56,452 nt of DNA from JBBDNT01 sp040877445 (GCA_040877445.1 JBBDNT010000301.1:1-56452); one strand, 5' to 3'; counted from the stretch's first letter, positions 44,966 to 53,802 are shown. Notes: a model not told the origin generated them from the sequence alone. Translations and numbers: made by a program.

Positions 44966-45441
44966 CCGATGCCATCCGGTTCCGAACCCAGTGAGGAACA
45001 CGCGCCGCCAAATCGCCTGATGACGAGGCGCCGCGCGCCGCTGGCCGAACGACACCGTCCGTTTGCCTGAATTTCCTCCTTTGACAGCCGTGGAACGGAC
45101 GCACCGTCGGGCGAAATGGTTCGCGTCATCCCGACCATTCTCGACAATCATCCCGCAACTCCGCTCCGCGAGCGCCCCGTCATTCGACGTCCGGCGCATC
45201 CGGCGGGGTGCGGCAATCTTCACTGGCGTGTGGCAAAAAGTCGGGTGGCGGGGGCGCTTCGCGCAGCGAAAGCCCCCGTCGCGCGCCACGGGGGCTTCCG
45301 CGTTGCGGAGCGCCCCCGCCACCCATCGCCACAGAGATTGGCGTCGCCAGGAACTCTTGCCGCCCCATCCGGCGACCATCTTCGGTTCCGCCTTGATCCG
45401 GCGTTCCATGTCGTTTACGATCGATGGTCGAGGCGAACGTC
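44966..45441. other. Gene-poor region upstream of the export operon
   Basis: About 475 nt from the tRNA to the first export-locus gene. Apart from the large hairpin at 45243-45324 I see nothing that codes. Promoters for the export operon may lie here. Confidence 0.45.
45243..45324. repeat. Large double-stem palindrome (family G)
   Basis: The outer arms GGGTGGCGGGGGCGCT (45243-45258) and AGCGCCCCCGCCACCC (45309-45324) are exact complements over 16 nt. The inner arms AAGCCCCCGT and ACGGGGGCTT form a second stem. It resembles the GGTGGCTGGGG arms of the 1.4-kb element but is a single compact hairpin. Confidence 0.75.
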
Positions 45442-45840
45442 ATGACGGCCACTCTTCAACGAGCCTTTCTCTGCGTCGTCGTTCTGGTCTGTCCGCTGTG
45501 GTGCGGCGCCGGAGCGGCTGCCGGGCCGGATCCGCCGGCCAGCGGTCGCTGCTGTTGTTGTCACCACCCCGCGGCGCCGACCGGCCCGTCGCAACTTCCG
45601 CCGACGAACGATCACGACGACTCCGCCTGCCAATGCTTCTGCGGCGGGGCCGTGGTCGACAAGGAAGCCGGTCCGCGGCTTCCCCTCGACGATGCCGGTC
45701 CGTTCGACGGTTCGATCGTCGCGGCGATCCTCGCGGATCGCAGCGGCACGCGGCTCGTTCTTCCCGAGCCCGCGACTTCCCGCGAGTGCGCACAACCGGG
45801 GCGCGCCGTCTGTCTGCGCGCGATGCGCTTTCTCTGCTAG
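45442..45840 (+). CDS. Small secreted Cys/His-rich protein at head of export locus
   Basis: A 132-residue protein from ATG 45442; a GTG/ATG a few codons upstream (45424) is possible. The signal QRAFLCVVVLVCPLWCGAGA is followed by RCCCCHHP, then NDHDDSACQCFCGGAVVD, and more cysteines near the end (SRECAQ, VCLR, FLC). Cysteine and histidine clusters of this kind suggest soft-metal binding (Cu, Ag, Zn, Hg) in the envelope. It precedes a permease gene by 149 nt and probably belongs to the same export locus. It is not a recognised family. Confidence 0.65.
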   Translation: MTATLQRAFLCVVVLVCPLWCGAGAAAGPDPPASGRCCCCHHPAAPTGPSQLPPTNDHDDSACQCFCGGAVVDKEAGPRLPLDDAGPFDGSIVAAILADRSGTRLVLPEPATSRECAQPGRAVCLRAMRFLC

Positions 45841-45989
45841 CGCGCCTTCCGCCCGCTTTCGACCCCGTGTGCGGACGCGCCGCGCGTTCTTCTCGAATGC
45901 GGCTCCGGCGTGATCCGCGGTCGATTTCTTCGTCGTTCGTTCGTGCCGCATCGGCGGCTCGCGCGAGCCGAATCGCGGAAGGCCTTCCG

Positions 45990-47153
45990 GTGTTTCGACT
46001 GCTCCCGTGGGAGTACGGCGTTCGCAACCTGATGCGCCGGCCCGTCCGCACGCTGCTGACGTTCGCCGGGCTGACGACGGTGATCGTGCTGATTCTCGTC
46101 GTCGCGGGATTCATCCGCGGGCTGGAGCGGTCGCTGGCGGTCAGCGGCGACCCGGCCACGGCGATCGTGTTCGGTCTCGGCATGGGCGAAAACCTCGAAT
46201 ACTCGTCGATCCCCATGCGGACCAGCGATCTCGTCGCGGCCAGCGTCGGCGGCATTTCCGAACGGCACGGGCGGAAGTACGTCTCGCCGGAACTGTATCT
46301 CGGAACGGAAGTCGGCATTCAGGGACGGGACAAGCCGGGCTTTGGACTGGTGCGCGGACTGACGCCGGCCGTGTTGCTTGTCCGGCAGCAAGTCGAGATC
46401 GAAGCAGGCGCGTGGCCCAAGAGCGGCGAAGTGCTCGTCGGTCGAATGGCGGCCGTCAAACTCGGACTGGCGCGCGATGCGTTGCGAATCGGCGACGTGC
46501 TCGAGTTCGAAAACCGGCGGTGGCGGATCAGCGGGCTGTTCTCGGCCGGCGGGGCGACGTTCGAATCCGAAATCTGGTGCCGGCTGGATGAACTCCAGCA
46601 GGCGATGAAGCGGCAGGATCTGAGTCTGGTGGCGCTCACGCTCGCTCCGGGGGGGGACTTCGCCGATCTCGATCTGTTCTGCAAGGAACGGCTCGACCTG
46701 GAGTTGCAGGCGATGCGCGAGACCGCCTACTACGACACGCTCCAGAAGGATTACCGTCCCGTGCGGATGCTCGCCTGGCTGGTGGTGCTGCTGGTCGCGG
46801 GGGCCGGAACGTTCGCCGGTCTCAACACGATGTACGGCGCGGTCGTGGGCCGCGTCCGCGAGTTGGCGACGTTGCAAACGCTCGGCTTCGTCCGCCGGGC
46901 GATCGTCGTCAGTCTGTTCCAGGAAGGACTGCTGCTCGCGGCGGCGGCGAGCCTGTTCGCCACGCTGCTGGCGGTGACGATTCTCGACGGGGCCGCCGTG
47001 CGGTTCACGATGAGCGCCTTCGCGCTCCGCGTGGATGAGGTCGCCGTGCTCATCGGCTGCGGAGCCGGTATGGCGATCGGCCTGTTGGGGGCGATTCCCC
47101 CGGCGATCCGCGCGATGCGGCAACCCATCGTCGAAGGATTGAAGGCGATTTGA
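45990..47153 (+). CDS. ABC transporter permease 1 (FtsX/MacB-like)
   Basis: The start is GTG 45990, with GGAAGG upstream and MFRLLPWEYGVRNLMRRPVR as the first residues; the frame extends far upstream without homology. 387 residues. The architecture is one N-terminal membrane helix (TLLTFAGLTTVIVLILVVAG), a large periplasmic domain of about 220 residues with SPELYLGTEVG, then three C-terminal helices with FtsX-type motifs (LATLQTLGFVRRAIVVSLFQ). It ends IRAMRQPIVEGLKAI. Such permeases work as pairs with an HlyD-type adaptor and a MacB-type ATPase to expel substrates from the periplasm or membrane. Its partner permease is at 50747-51889. Confidence 0.85.
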   Translation: MFRLLPWEYGVRNLMRRPVRTLLTFAGLTTVIVLILVVAGFIRGLERSLAVSGDPATAIVFGLGMGENLEYSSIPMRTSDLVAASVGGISERHGRKYVSPELYLGTEVGIQGRDKPGFGLVRGLTPAVLLVRQQVEIEAGAWPKSGEVLVGRMAAVKLGLARDALRIGDVLEFENRRWRISGLFSAGGATFESEIWCRLDELQQAMKRQDLSLVALTLAPGGDFADLDLFCKERLDLELQAMRETAYYDTLQKDYRPVRMLAWLVVLLVAGAGTFAGLNTMYGAVVGRVRELATLQTLGFVRRAIVVSLFQEGLLLAAAASLFATLLAVTILDGAAVRFTMSAFALRVDEVAVLIGCGAGMAIGLLGAIPPAIRAMRQPIVEGLKAI

Positions 47154-47227
47154 ATTCCAAGATTCTCCGTCGGAAGGAGGCCGACGCAATTAAGGGTTCC
47201 ACAGAACTGAATTTGGATGCTGGAGGC

Positions 47228-47330
47228 GTGTAAGACGGATTGGCAATCCTTCCAATGGTGATCGAGTCGGCAGAACGATCGACCTCCGGCGACGTTGATG
47301 CCCCACCGGCGGATTGCCAATCCGTCCTAC
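47228..47330. repeat. Family A inverted pair flanking the export block (left)
   Basis: The left arm at 47228-47253 contains GACGGATTGGCAATCC. The right arm at 47310-47330 contains GGATTGCCAATCCGTCCTAC, its inverted partner. The left arm has a near-identical (25 of 26 nt) inverted copy at 50614-50639. It lies between permease 1 and the lipoprotein gene. Confidence 0.75.
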
Positions 47331-47382
47331 GGGCTACCCACGATTTCGAAACCGAATCTTCTACTCTCGAAAGGTACTCCCC

Positions 47383-47934
47383 ATGCAATGCTCGAAGAAG
47401 CTCATGCAGGTGAAATGGTTGGCCGCGCTCGCGATCGTCGCGGTGTTCGCCGGATGCAACCGCGGAACGACGGAGACTGCACCCGATCGAACTGACGCGA
47501 GCGAATCGAACGCCGACCGTGCCGAATTCGTGCTCGCCGACGAGCCGGACGGTGCGAACGACGTGATCGCCGCCCGCGAATCTTCATCGGACGGCGACGA
47601 TGTGGTCGTCGTCGGTCGGATCGGCGGCAGCGAAAACCCGTGGGTCGAGGGACGCGCGGCGTTCTCGATCGTCGATCGCTCGCTCCAGGCGTGCAGCGAC
47701 ATCCCCGGCGACGCCTGTTCGATGCCGTGGGACTATTGTTGCGAGACCGACAAACTGCCGAAGGCGACCGCGCTCGTGAAGTTCGTCGATGCCGACGGCC
47801 AGCTCGTGAAGTCCGACGCCCGCGAACTGCTGGGGCTGAAGGAATTGCAAACGGTCGTCGTCCGCGGCAAGTCGCACCGCGACGAGAGCGGCAACCTGAC
47901 CGTGCTCGCGAACGGCGTCTTCGTCCGCGAATGA
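47383..47934 (+). CDS. Lipoprotein of the export locus
   Basis: The start ATG 47383 follows AAAGG by about 8 nt. 183 residues. The lipobox is VFAGC after VKWLAALAIV. A charged, disordered linker covers about 25-60. The mature core VVVVGRIGGSENPWVEGRAA, FSIVDRSL, MPWDYCCETDKLPKATALVK and TVVVRGKSHRD is a small beta-barrel similar to OB-fold lipoproteins in planctomycetes, with a CC pair. It sits between permease 1 and the HlyD adaptor, so it may assist substrate capture. The family is not assigned. Confidence 0.65.
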   Translation: MQCSKKLMQVKWLAALAIVAVFAGCNRGTTETAPDRTDASESNADRAEFVLADEPDGANDVIAARESSSDGDDVVVVGRIGGSENPWVEGRAAFSIVDRSLQACSDIPGDACSMPWDYCCETDKLPKATALVKFVDADGQLVKSDARELLGLKELQTVVVRGKSHRDESGNLTVLANGVFVRE

Positions 47935-47956
47935 GAGAGAGTGTGTCTTCGAATCC

Positions 47957-48023
47957 GTAGCGGAAGTCGCAAGACTTCCGACGCTCGCTCGGACGCTCTC
48001 GGAATTCTTGCGAATTCCGCTAC
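47957..48023. repeat. Family B inverted palindrome pair
   Basis: The left arm (47957-47980) is GTAGCGGAAGTCGCAAGACT plus the next four bases. The right arm (48001-48023) is GGAATTCTTGCGAATTCCGC plus TAC, its inverted relative. A second pair of the same family is at 53987-54060. Confidence 0.75.
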
Positions 48024-48081
48024 GTCGATGGCGGCGTCAACGCATCACCACGGCTTTCGAAGACAGACTCGGAGGTGCTCC

Positions 48082-49689
48082 ATGCGTGCCGATGTCGATC
48101 TGTCGCAATTGGCGCTCGATCGCGGTCCGGGGCCGGCCATCCGGTCCCGGAGCCGCATCGGGTCGCGGTATGTCCTGCCGGGAGCGTTGTTGCTGGGCGT
48201 GTGCGGACTCGCGGTGTGGGGCACATGGAATCTGCTGTTCCCGCCGCGGGCGGTGACGGTCGTTCCCGTACACGTCAGCCGCAGCGCGATCCAGCGGGAA
48301 GGGACGCCGCTGTTTCAGGCCGCCGGCTGGGTCGAGCCGCGTCCCACGCCGATCCGCGTCGCCGCGCTCGCGCCCGGAGTGATCGAGGAACTGCTCGTCG
48401 TGGAAGATCAGGTGGTCGAGGCGGGGGAGCCGGTCGCCCGTCTTGTCCGGGAAGACGCCGAACTCTCTTACCGCCGGGCGCAGGCCGATCTCGCCCTTCG
48501 CCAGGCGGAAGTCGCCGAGACCCGCGCGCTGTTGCAGGCGGCGGCGACGCGCCTCGATCAGCCGGTGCATCTGGAAGCCGTCGTCGGCGACGCGGAGGCC
48601 TCGCTGGCGAAGGTCGAGACCGCCCTGGAGACGATCCCGTCCGAAATCGACTCGGCCGTTGCGAAAGTCGAGTACGCCCAGGCCGACTACGATCGGCGCA
48701 TCGCCGCCCGCGACGCGGTGACGACTCTCATGCGCGAGGAAGGCCGAAGCGCGCTCGCGATTGCGCGAGCGAATCTGGAAGGACTGAAGCGTCGTCGAGT
48801 CGCGCTCGACAACGAGCGGAAGGCGCTCGCGGCGCGGCGCGACGCGCTCCGCACGCAGCTCGAATTGCTCGCCGACGAAATCGAAGCCCGCGACACCGCT
48901 TACGCGCGGCTGAAATCCGCCGAGGCCCGCGTCGAACAGGCCGAGGTGGCGCTGGCGGAGGCGAAGCTGCGGCTCGACCGCATGACCGTCCGCGCCCCGG
49001 TCGCCGGACGCGTGTTGAACCTCACCTCCGATCCCGGCACGCGGTTGACCGAGGGAATGGGAGACGCCGGCACCGAAGACATGAGCACCGTCGTCACCAT
49101 GTACCGGCCGGAAAGCCAGCAGGTCCGCGTCGACGTGCGTTTCGCGGACATTCCTCATGTCGCGCTCGGCCAGCCGGTGCGGATCGAGAACCCGGCGGTG
49201 AAGGAACCGCTCAGCGGGCGGGTGTTGTTCATCAGCTCGCGGGCCGACATTCAAAAGAACACGCTGGAAGTGAAGGTCTCGATCGACTCGCCGCCTTCGG
49301 TGTTCAAGCCGGAGATGCTCGTCGACGTGACGTTCCTCGCGCCGGAGATCCTCGACGATGAATCCGAACCGTCGGAAGAGCTGCGGATCTACGTCCCGCA
49401 ACGGTTGATCACGCGCGACGGCGACGCCGCTTTCGTATGGGTGGCCGATCAGTCGGAAGGCCGCGCCCGTCGCGTTTCCGTCGAACTCGGTGCGGCGAGC
49501 GGCGACGGGCTGGTCGAAGTCGCGTCCGGGCTGACGATCGCGAGTCGCCTGATCGCGGGGGGGCACGATGGACTCCGCGACGGCGACCGAATCCGCGTGA
49601 CTGGCGAAGAGACCCTCTCGGAAGCCACGGCCCCGGCCGCCGAGCGCTCCCGCAACCCCAGCCGCTTTCCCACGGGAGACGCATCGTGA
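48082..49689 (+). CDS. HlyD/MacA-type efflux adaptor (membrane fusion protein)
   Basis: The start ATG 48082 has GGAGGTG about 4-10 nt upstream; 535 residues. A cytoplasmic leader (RADVDLSQLALDRG) typical of planctomycete adaptors is followed by one membrane helix (YVLPGALLLGVCGLAVWGTW, about 30-50). A lipoyl-like half (EELLVVEDQVVEAGEPVARL) comes next, then a long helical hairpin of about 200 residues, the second lipoyl half (RLDRMTVRAPVAGRVLNL), a beta-barrel (VDVRFADIPHVALGQPVRIE) and a C-terminal membrane-proximal domain. It bridges the inner-membrane exporter to an outer-membrane channel. The following ATPase gene overlaps it by 3 nt (GTGA). Confidence 0.9.
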   Translation: MRADVDLSQLALDRGPGPAIRSRSRIGSRYVLPGALLLGVCGLAVWGTWNLLFPPRAVTVVPVHVSRSAIQREGTPLFQAAGWVEPRPTPIRVAALAPGVIEELLVVEDQVVEAGEPVARLVREDAELSYRRAQADLALRQAEVAETRALLQAAATRLDQPVHLEAVVGDAEASLAKVETALETIPSEIDSAVAKVEYAQADYDRRIAARDAVTTLMREEGRSALAIARANLEGLKRRRVALDNERKALAARRDALRTQLELLADEIEARDTAYARLKSAEARVEQAEVALAEAKLRLDRMTVRAPVAGRVLNLTSDPGTRLTEGMGDAGTEDMSTVVTMYRPESQQVRVDVRFADIPHVALGQPVRIENPAVKEPLSGRVLFISSRADIQKNTLEVKVSIDSPPSVFKPEMLVDVTFLAPEILDDESEPSEELRIYVPQRLITRDGDAAFVWVADQSEGRARRVSVELGAASGDGLVEVASGLTIASRLIAGGHDGLRDGDRIRVTGEETLSEATAPAAERSRNPSRFPTGDAS

Positions 49690-50417
49690 CCGCACTCGTC
49701 CAGGTTCGCCACGTCGCCAAGCGCTATCACAAAGGGGGCGAAACGATCACGCCGCTCGACGGCGTCTCGCTCGACGTCGCGCAAGGGGAGTTTCTTTCGC
49801 TGATGGGGGCCAGCGGGACCGGGAAATCGACGCTGTTGAACCTCATCGCGGGCATCGACCGCCCGGACGAAGGAAGCATCGCCGTCGCCGGAACCGAAAT
49901 CACCCGCCTCTCGCGCACGCGGCTGGCGCATTGGCGGGCGGCGAACGTCGGCTACATCTTTCAGACGCACAACCTCGTGCCGGTGCTCACCGCCTACGAG
50001 AACATCGAGCTGCCGTTGCTCTTGCTTTCGATGTCGCGAGCCGAGCGCCGCAAGCGCGTCGCCGTCGCGTTGGAAGCGGTCGGGCTGACCGACCGGGCGG
50101 ACCATTATCCCCGGCAGCTTTCCGGCGGACAGGAGCAGCGGGTCGGCATCGGCCGGGCGATCGTGGCGCATCCCACGCTGGTCGTCGCCGACGAGCCGAC
50201 CGGCGACCTCGACCCCGAAACCTCGGAGCAGATTCTACACCTGCTGCGGCGGCTCAACGACGAACTCGGCATCACGCTGCTGATGGTCACGCACGATCGG
50301 GAGGCGGCGGGAATCGCCGACCGGCAATTCCATCTCGATCAGGGCCGGCTGGTGGAATCGGGAATGGGAGATCGAAAATCAGAGATCAGAGATCCGGCGT
50401 TGTCATCGAACCGGTAG
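49686..50417 (+). CDS. ABC exporter ATPase (MacB/LolD-like)
   Basis: GTG 49686 overlaps the adaptor stop as GTGA, so it is translationally coupled. 243 residues. Walker A is GASGTGKST at residues 41-49, the Q-loop is near IFQTHNL, the signature is LSGGQEQR near 145, Walker B is VVADEPTGDLDP and the H-loop is MVTHDREAAG. These place it with the LolD/MacB group that powers FtsX-type permeases. The C-terminus (MGDRKSEIRDPALSSNR) runs into a family A palindrome, and its TAG stop at 50415-50417 is inside that repeat (GGTAGGAC). Permease 2 follows after about 330 nt of repeats. Confidence 0.94.
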   Translation: MTALVQVRHVAKRYHKGGETITPLDGVSLDVAQGEFLSLMGASGTGKSTLLNLIAGIDRPDEGSIAVAGTEITRLSRTRLAHWRAANVGYIFQTHNLVPVLTAYENIELPLLLLSMSRAERRKRVAVALEAVGLTDRADHYPRQLSGGQEQRVGIGRAIVAHPTLVVADEPTGDLDPETSEQILHLLRRLNDELGITLLMVTHDREAAGIADRQFHLDQGRLVESGMGDRKSEIRDPALSSNR

Positions 50418-50544
50418 GACGGAATTGTATTCCGTCCGCCAAGAAAACCGTTGCGTTTCGTGTTGCAGACGATGATCGGGAACGGCGACGATCGCGCATG
50501 TCTCACCGGCGGGCGGGGACGACGGAATATAATTCCGTCCTACC
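50414..50544. repeat. Family A inverted palindrome pair
   Basis: The left arm (50414-50440) starts GTAGGACGGAATTGTATTCC. The right arm (50521-50544) is GACGGAATATAATTCCGTCC plus TACC, its inverted relative. The left arm overlaps the ATPase stop codon. The interval to permease 2 (50418-50746) has no gene. Confidence 0.75.
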
Positions 50545-50613
50545 CGCCCATGCGTCTCTCCACAAAATGAAACGTGAAAACGTACTACTGCCTCTATCAA
50601 CATCGACGTCGTG

Positions 50614-50639
50614 GGAAGGATTGCCAATCCGCCTTACAC
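50614..50639. repeat. Single family A arm matching 47228-47253
   Basis: The 26 nt centred on GGATTGCCAATCC equal the reverse complement of 47228-47253 except for one base. The two arms bracket the lipoprotein, adaptor and ATPase genes. Confidence 0.7.
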
Positions 50640-50746
50640 GCTGCCACCGCAAATGCGAACTTGACGAGGTACTTCGGCATGATGCCTATCGCGCGCATTG
50701 ACCGCTTTTGGCTGGCACTTGGCCTCTGACCTCTGGGAACCAAACA

Positions 50747-51889
50747 ATGCTCCGCTTCCTCCCCTACATCGCGAAGACGCTCTGGCGGCATCGCTCGCGG
50801 ACGCTGTTGACCGTGAGCGGTTCGGCCGTGGCGTTGTTCGTGTTCTGCGTCATCGGCGCGATCCATGAAGGCATGCACGATCTGCGGACCCGGCAGGAGG
50901 CGGAGCAATCGCTGATCGTCTTCCAGGCGAACAAGTTCTGCCCCGCGACCAGCCATTTGCCGCAGGATTACGACGAGCAGATCGCACGCTTCGACGGCGT
51001 GCGCGACGTCGTGCCGATCCAGGTCTTCACCAACAACTGCCGGGCGAGTCTCGACGTCGTCGTGTTCTATGGACTGCCGGCGGCGAAGCTCCGCGCGATC
51101 CGCGATTTCGAGCTGACCGACGGGAACTGGTCGGAGTTCGAGCGCAATCAGGACGCGGCGGTCGTCGGCCGGGCGGTCGCCGCGCGGCGGGGCATCCGCG
51201 TGGGCGACAAGTTCTCCATCGGCGACATCTCGACGGTGGTCGCCGGGATCTACTCGTCGGGCAATCCGGCCGAGGAGAATTACATCTACACGCACCTCGA
51301 CTTCCTGCAGCGCCGCCGGGGGGCGGACTCGGTCGGTACGGTGACGCAGCATGAAGTGCTGTTGGCCGAAGGCATCGACGCCGCGGCGGTGGCCGAAAAT
51401 ATCGACGACCAGTTCCGCGGCGGCCCGGTCGAAACCGACACGCGGCCGAAGGGCGTCTTCCAGGCGAAAAGCCTCGGCGATCTCGCGCAGCTCATCGCGC
51501 TGTCGTATTATCTGGGACTCGCCTGCGTGGGGCTGGTGCTCGCGCTGGTGGCGACGACGACGCTGATGTCGGTCCAGGATCGCGTCCAAGAGCACGCGGT
51601 GTTGCAGACGCTCGGCTTTTCCGGCCCGCGGGTGTTCGCGCTCGTGCTGACCGAGAGCGTCGTGCTCGGCTTGGCGGGCGGCGCGCTCGGCGTGGGCGGG
51701 GCGTTCGTCGTCCTCGAGTCGACGAGCCTCGCGATCAGCGCCGAGGCGGTCAGCGTCGCCTTTCAGGCTTCCTGGCGTCTCGCCGGCGTCGCCTTGTTGA
51801 CGGCCCTCGCGACCGGCTTCCTCGCCGGCATTCTCCCCGCCTGGCAAGCCGCCCGCACCGAGATCGTCCCGGCGCTGCGGAATGCATGA
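50747..51889 (+). CDS. ABC transporter permease 2 (FtsX/MacB-like)
   Basis: The start is ATG 50747 (MLRFLPYIAKTLWRHRSRTL); 380 residues. One N-terminal helix (TLLTVSGSAVALFVFCVIGA) precedes a periplasmic domain of about 210 residues (QDYDEQIARFDGVRDVVPIQ, SIGDISTVVAGIYSSG) and three C-terminal helices (LGLACVGLVLALVATTTLMS, HAVLQTLGFSGPRVFALVLT, GVALLTALATGFLAGILPAW). It ends ARTEIVPALRNA. Its layout mirrors permease 1, 36% of a kilobase-scale locus away, and the two probably form a heterodimer with the adaptor and ATPase. Confidence 0.85.
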   Translation: MLRFLPYIAKTLWRHRSRTLLTVSGSAVALFVFCVIGAIHEGMHDLRTRQEAEQSLIVFQANKFCPATSHLPQDYDEQIARFDGVRDVVPIQVFTNNCRASLDVVVFYGLPAAKLRAIRDFELTDGNWSEFERNQDAAVVGRAVAARRGIRVGDKFSIGDISTVVAGIYSSGNPAEENYIYTHLDFLQRRRGADSVGTVTQHEVLLAEGIDAAAVAENIDDQFRGGPVETDTRPKGVFQAKSLGDLAQLIALSYYLGLACVGLVLALVATTTLMSVQDRVQEHAVLQTLGFSGPRVFALVLTESVVLGLAGGALGVGGAFVVLESTSLAISAEAVSVAFQASWRLAGVALLTALATGFLAGILPAWQAARTEIVPALRNA

Positions 51890-51956
51890 GAATGGGTGAG
51901 ATGGTCCTCGACCGGGCGTGCCCAGACAGGAACGCTGATCTCCGCTGAGTCGCACT

Positions 51957-52224
51957 AATCCGAAGTTTCGTTCGCGGTGTTCTCATCGGCGGGATCCCAA
52001 GGCGGCTCCGTTGAACCGAGGAGTTTCAGTGCGCCCCACAGCGTTTCCCACGACCATCCGGCCTTTCGGCGGACGCGCGCCACGAGTCCTCGCATCGTTT
52101 CTTCCCAGTGCTTCTCGACGAGTTCGATGGCCGCGTCGCGATACGGACTGTCGCTGCGGCGGAGTTGAGCGACGATGTGGGCTCTCGGTGCGTGTAATGG
52201 AGGAAACTCTCGATGGTCGCTCAT
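51957..52224 (-). CDS. Small hypothetical protein
   Basis: A frame of about 89 residues from ATG 52224 (MSDHREFPPLHAPRAHIVAQ) to a stop near 51955. It contains SPYRDAAIELVEKHWEETMR, GLVARVRRKAGWSWETLWGA and a charged tail. It could be a soluble helical protein, but no family is recognised and the upstream region consists of repeat fragments. The gene sits between permease 2 and the DUF1501 gene, on the strand of the latter. Confidence 0.4.
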
Positions 52225-52314
52225 GGCGCGCTCCCCTTCGCTCGCGGCGCCGCTCGGCTGCGGGTCGCGGCTAACCGGCGAACGCAAATGATCGCGCGTC
52301 GCGCGGCGCGGGCG

Positions 52315-53802
52315 TCAAGCGACGATCTCGTGAATCGGTTCGCCGTGGTCGATTTCCAGTCGCTTGCGGCCCGGGATTTCCAGCTTCCGCGAGTCGAGGC
52401 CGAGTTGCCGCAGCACCGTTGCGTGTACGTCGGTGACGTAATGCGGGTGCTCGGCCGCGGCGAAGCCGATTTCGTCCGTCGAACCATGGACGATCCCCTT
52501 CTTCAACCCGCCTCCCGCCATGAAGATCGAAAAGCCGAACGGGTGATGGTCGCGGCCGGTCGAGCCTTCCGCCCCCGGCGAGCGGCCGAACTCGGTCCCC
52601 CACACGACGAGCGTTTCATCCAGCAGGCCGCGACGCTTGAGATCCCGGATGAGCGCGGCGATCGGCTTGTCGACCTGCGCCGCGAGCCCGGCGTGGTTCT
52701 GCTTGAGGCTGCTGTGTGCGTCCCACGCGCCGGCGCCGCCGTTCGAGCCGTGATAAATCTGGACGAACCGCACGCCCCGCTCGACGAGCCGCCGCGACAC
52801 GAGGCAGTTGCGGGCGAACTCGGACAGGTTTCCCTTGTCGTCGCCGTACAGCTTGAGCGTCTCGGCCGTTTCGCCGTCGGCGCCGACCGCTTCGGGTACC
52901 GCCATCTGCATCCGGAACGCCAGTTCGTACGAGCGGATGCGGGCGCGGAGCGCCGCGTCCTCGGGATACTCGACCGCCTGCATCGCGTTCAACCGATCGA
53001 GCAACCGGAACTGGGCCGCCTGCTCTTCGCGATACACGTCGCTGCCCGGCGCGGAGAACGGCAGCGGGTTTTTCGGATCGGCGCTCATCGGCACGCCGTC
53101 GTGCTCCGGGCCGAGATAATCCGCGCGATGCCCTTCGTTTCCTCCGCAGCAATCGGCGAGCGGCGTTCCGAGGACGACGAACTTCGGCAGGTTCTCGTTG
53201 AGCGTGCCGAGGCCGTAGTGAATCCACGAGCCGATCGTCGGAAAGTTGCCGTCGAGCGTGTTTCGGCCGGTGTGAAATTGAAGCTGCGCGCCGTGGTCGA
53301 TGTCGGTGGTCCACATCGAGCGGACGATGGCGAGATCATCCACCACGCCGCCGACGTGCGGGAACCAGTCGCTCACCTCGATTCCCGACTCGCCGCGCTT
53401 CTTGTAGCCGACTTGCAGCGGATACAACTTGGGCAGCACCTTCCGCAAATCGGGGGCGAGCGTGCGGATCTTGTCCTTGAGAAAGTCGGGATCGAGGAAG
53501 TGCTTGTACGGCGTCTCGTCGAGCGACTTGCCGGCGTAGTCGTTCAGCGCGGGCTTGGGGTCGAAGCTTTCGAGGTGGCTCACCCCGCCGACCATGAACA
53601 GCCAGATGACGTTCTTCGCTTTGGGAGCGAAATGCGGTCGGCCGTCGGGAACGATCGCGGCGGGTTCGTCGCCGCGTGCCGCGCGCTCTCCGGCGAGCAT
53701 CGCTCCCAGGGCGAGGCCGGTGAAGCCCATCCCGACGTCCGCGAGGAACGTGCGTCGCGAGATTCGGCCGGATGAGACGCCATGAATCGGGCAGGTGCGC
53801 AT
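52315..53802 (-). CDS. DUF1501 (sulfatase-like) protein with Tat signal
   Basis: A 495-residue protein from ATG 53802 with GGAAG upstream. The N-terminus RISRRTFLADVGMGFTGLAL is a twin-arginine signal. Downstream are family landmarks: KNVIWLFMVGGVSHLESFDP, TDIDHGAQLQFHTGRNTL, FVQIYHGSNGGAGAWDAHSS, LVVWGTEFGRSP, GSTGRDHHPFGFS and a C-terminal VTDVHATVLRQLGLD. The fold is alkaline-phosphatase/sulfatase-like but the metal nucleophile is not obvious. These proteins usually travel with a Planctomycete cytochrome C partner (DUF1549/DUF1553 type). None is adjacent here. It acts in the periplasm. Confidence 0.93.
   Translation of the reverse strand: MRTCPIHGVSSGRISRRTFLADVGMGFTGLALGAMLAGERAARGDEPAAIVPDGRPHFAPKAKNVIWLFMVGGVSHLESFDPKPALNDYAGKSLDETPYKHFLDPDFLKDKIRTLAPDLRKVLPKLYPLQVGYKKRGESGIEVSDWFPHVGGVVDDLAIVRSMWTTDIDHGAQLQFHTGRNTLDGNFPTIGSWIHYGLGTLNENLPKFVVLGTPLADCCGGNEGHRADYLGPEHDGVPMSADPKNPLPFSAPGSDVYREEQAAQFRLLDRLNAMQAVEYPEDAALRARIRSYELAFRMQMAVPEAVGADGETAETLKLYGDDKGNLSEFARNCLVSRRLVERGVRFVQIYHGSNGGAGAWDAHSSLKQNHAGLAAQVDKPIAALIRDLKRRGLLDETLVVWGTEFGRSPGAEGSTGRDHHPFGFSIFMAGGGLKKGIVHGSTDEIGFAAAEHPHYVTDVHATVLRQLGLDSRKLEIPGRKRLEIDHGEPIHEIVA

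Noticed and set aside
44537..45409. Minus-strand frame of 290 codons across the tRNA
   Set aside because: It reads through the tRNA and the large hairpin and has no recognisable domain.
45063..45989. Long N-terminal extension of permease 1
   Set aside because: It overlaps the hairpin and the Cys-rich gene, and a GTG with a good ribosome site begins the conserved sequence at 45990.
47228..50639. A classical insertion sequence or composite transposon
   Set aside because: No transposase gene lies between or near the arms, and the arms are short family A palindromes found elsewhere.
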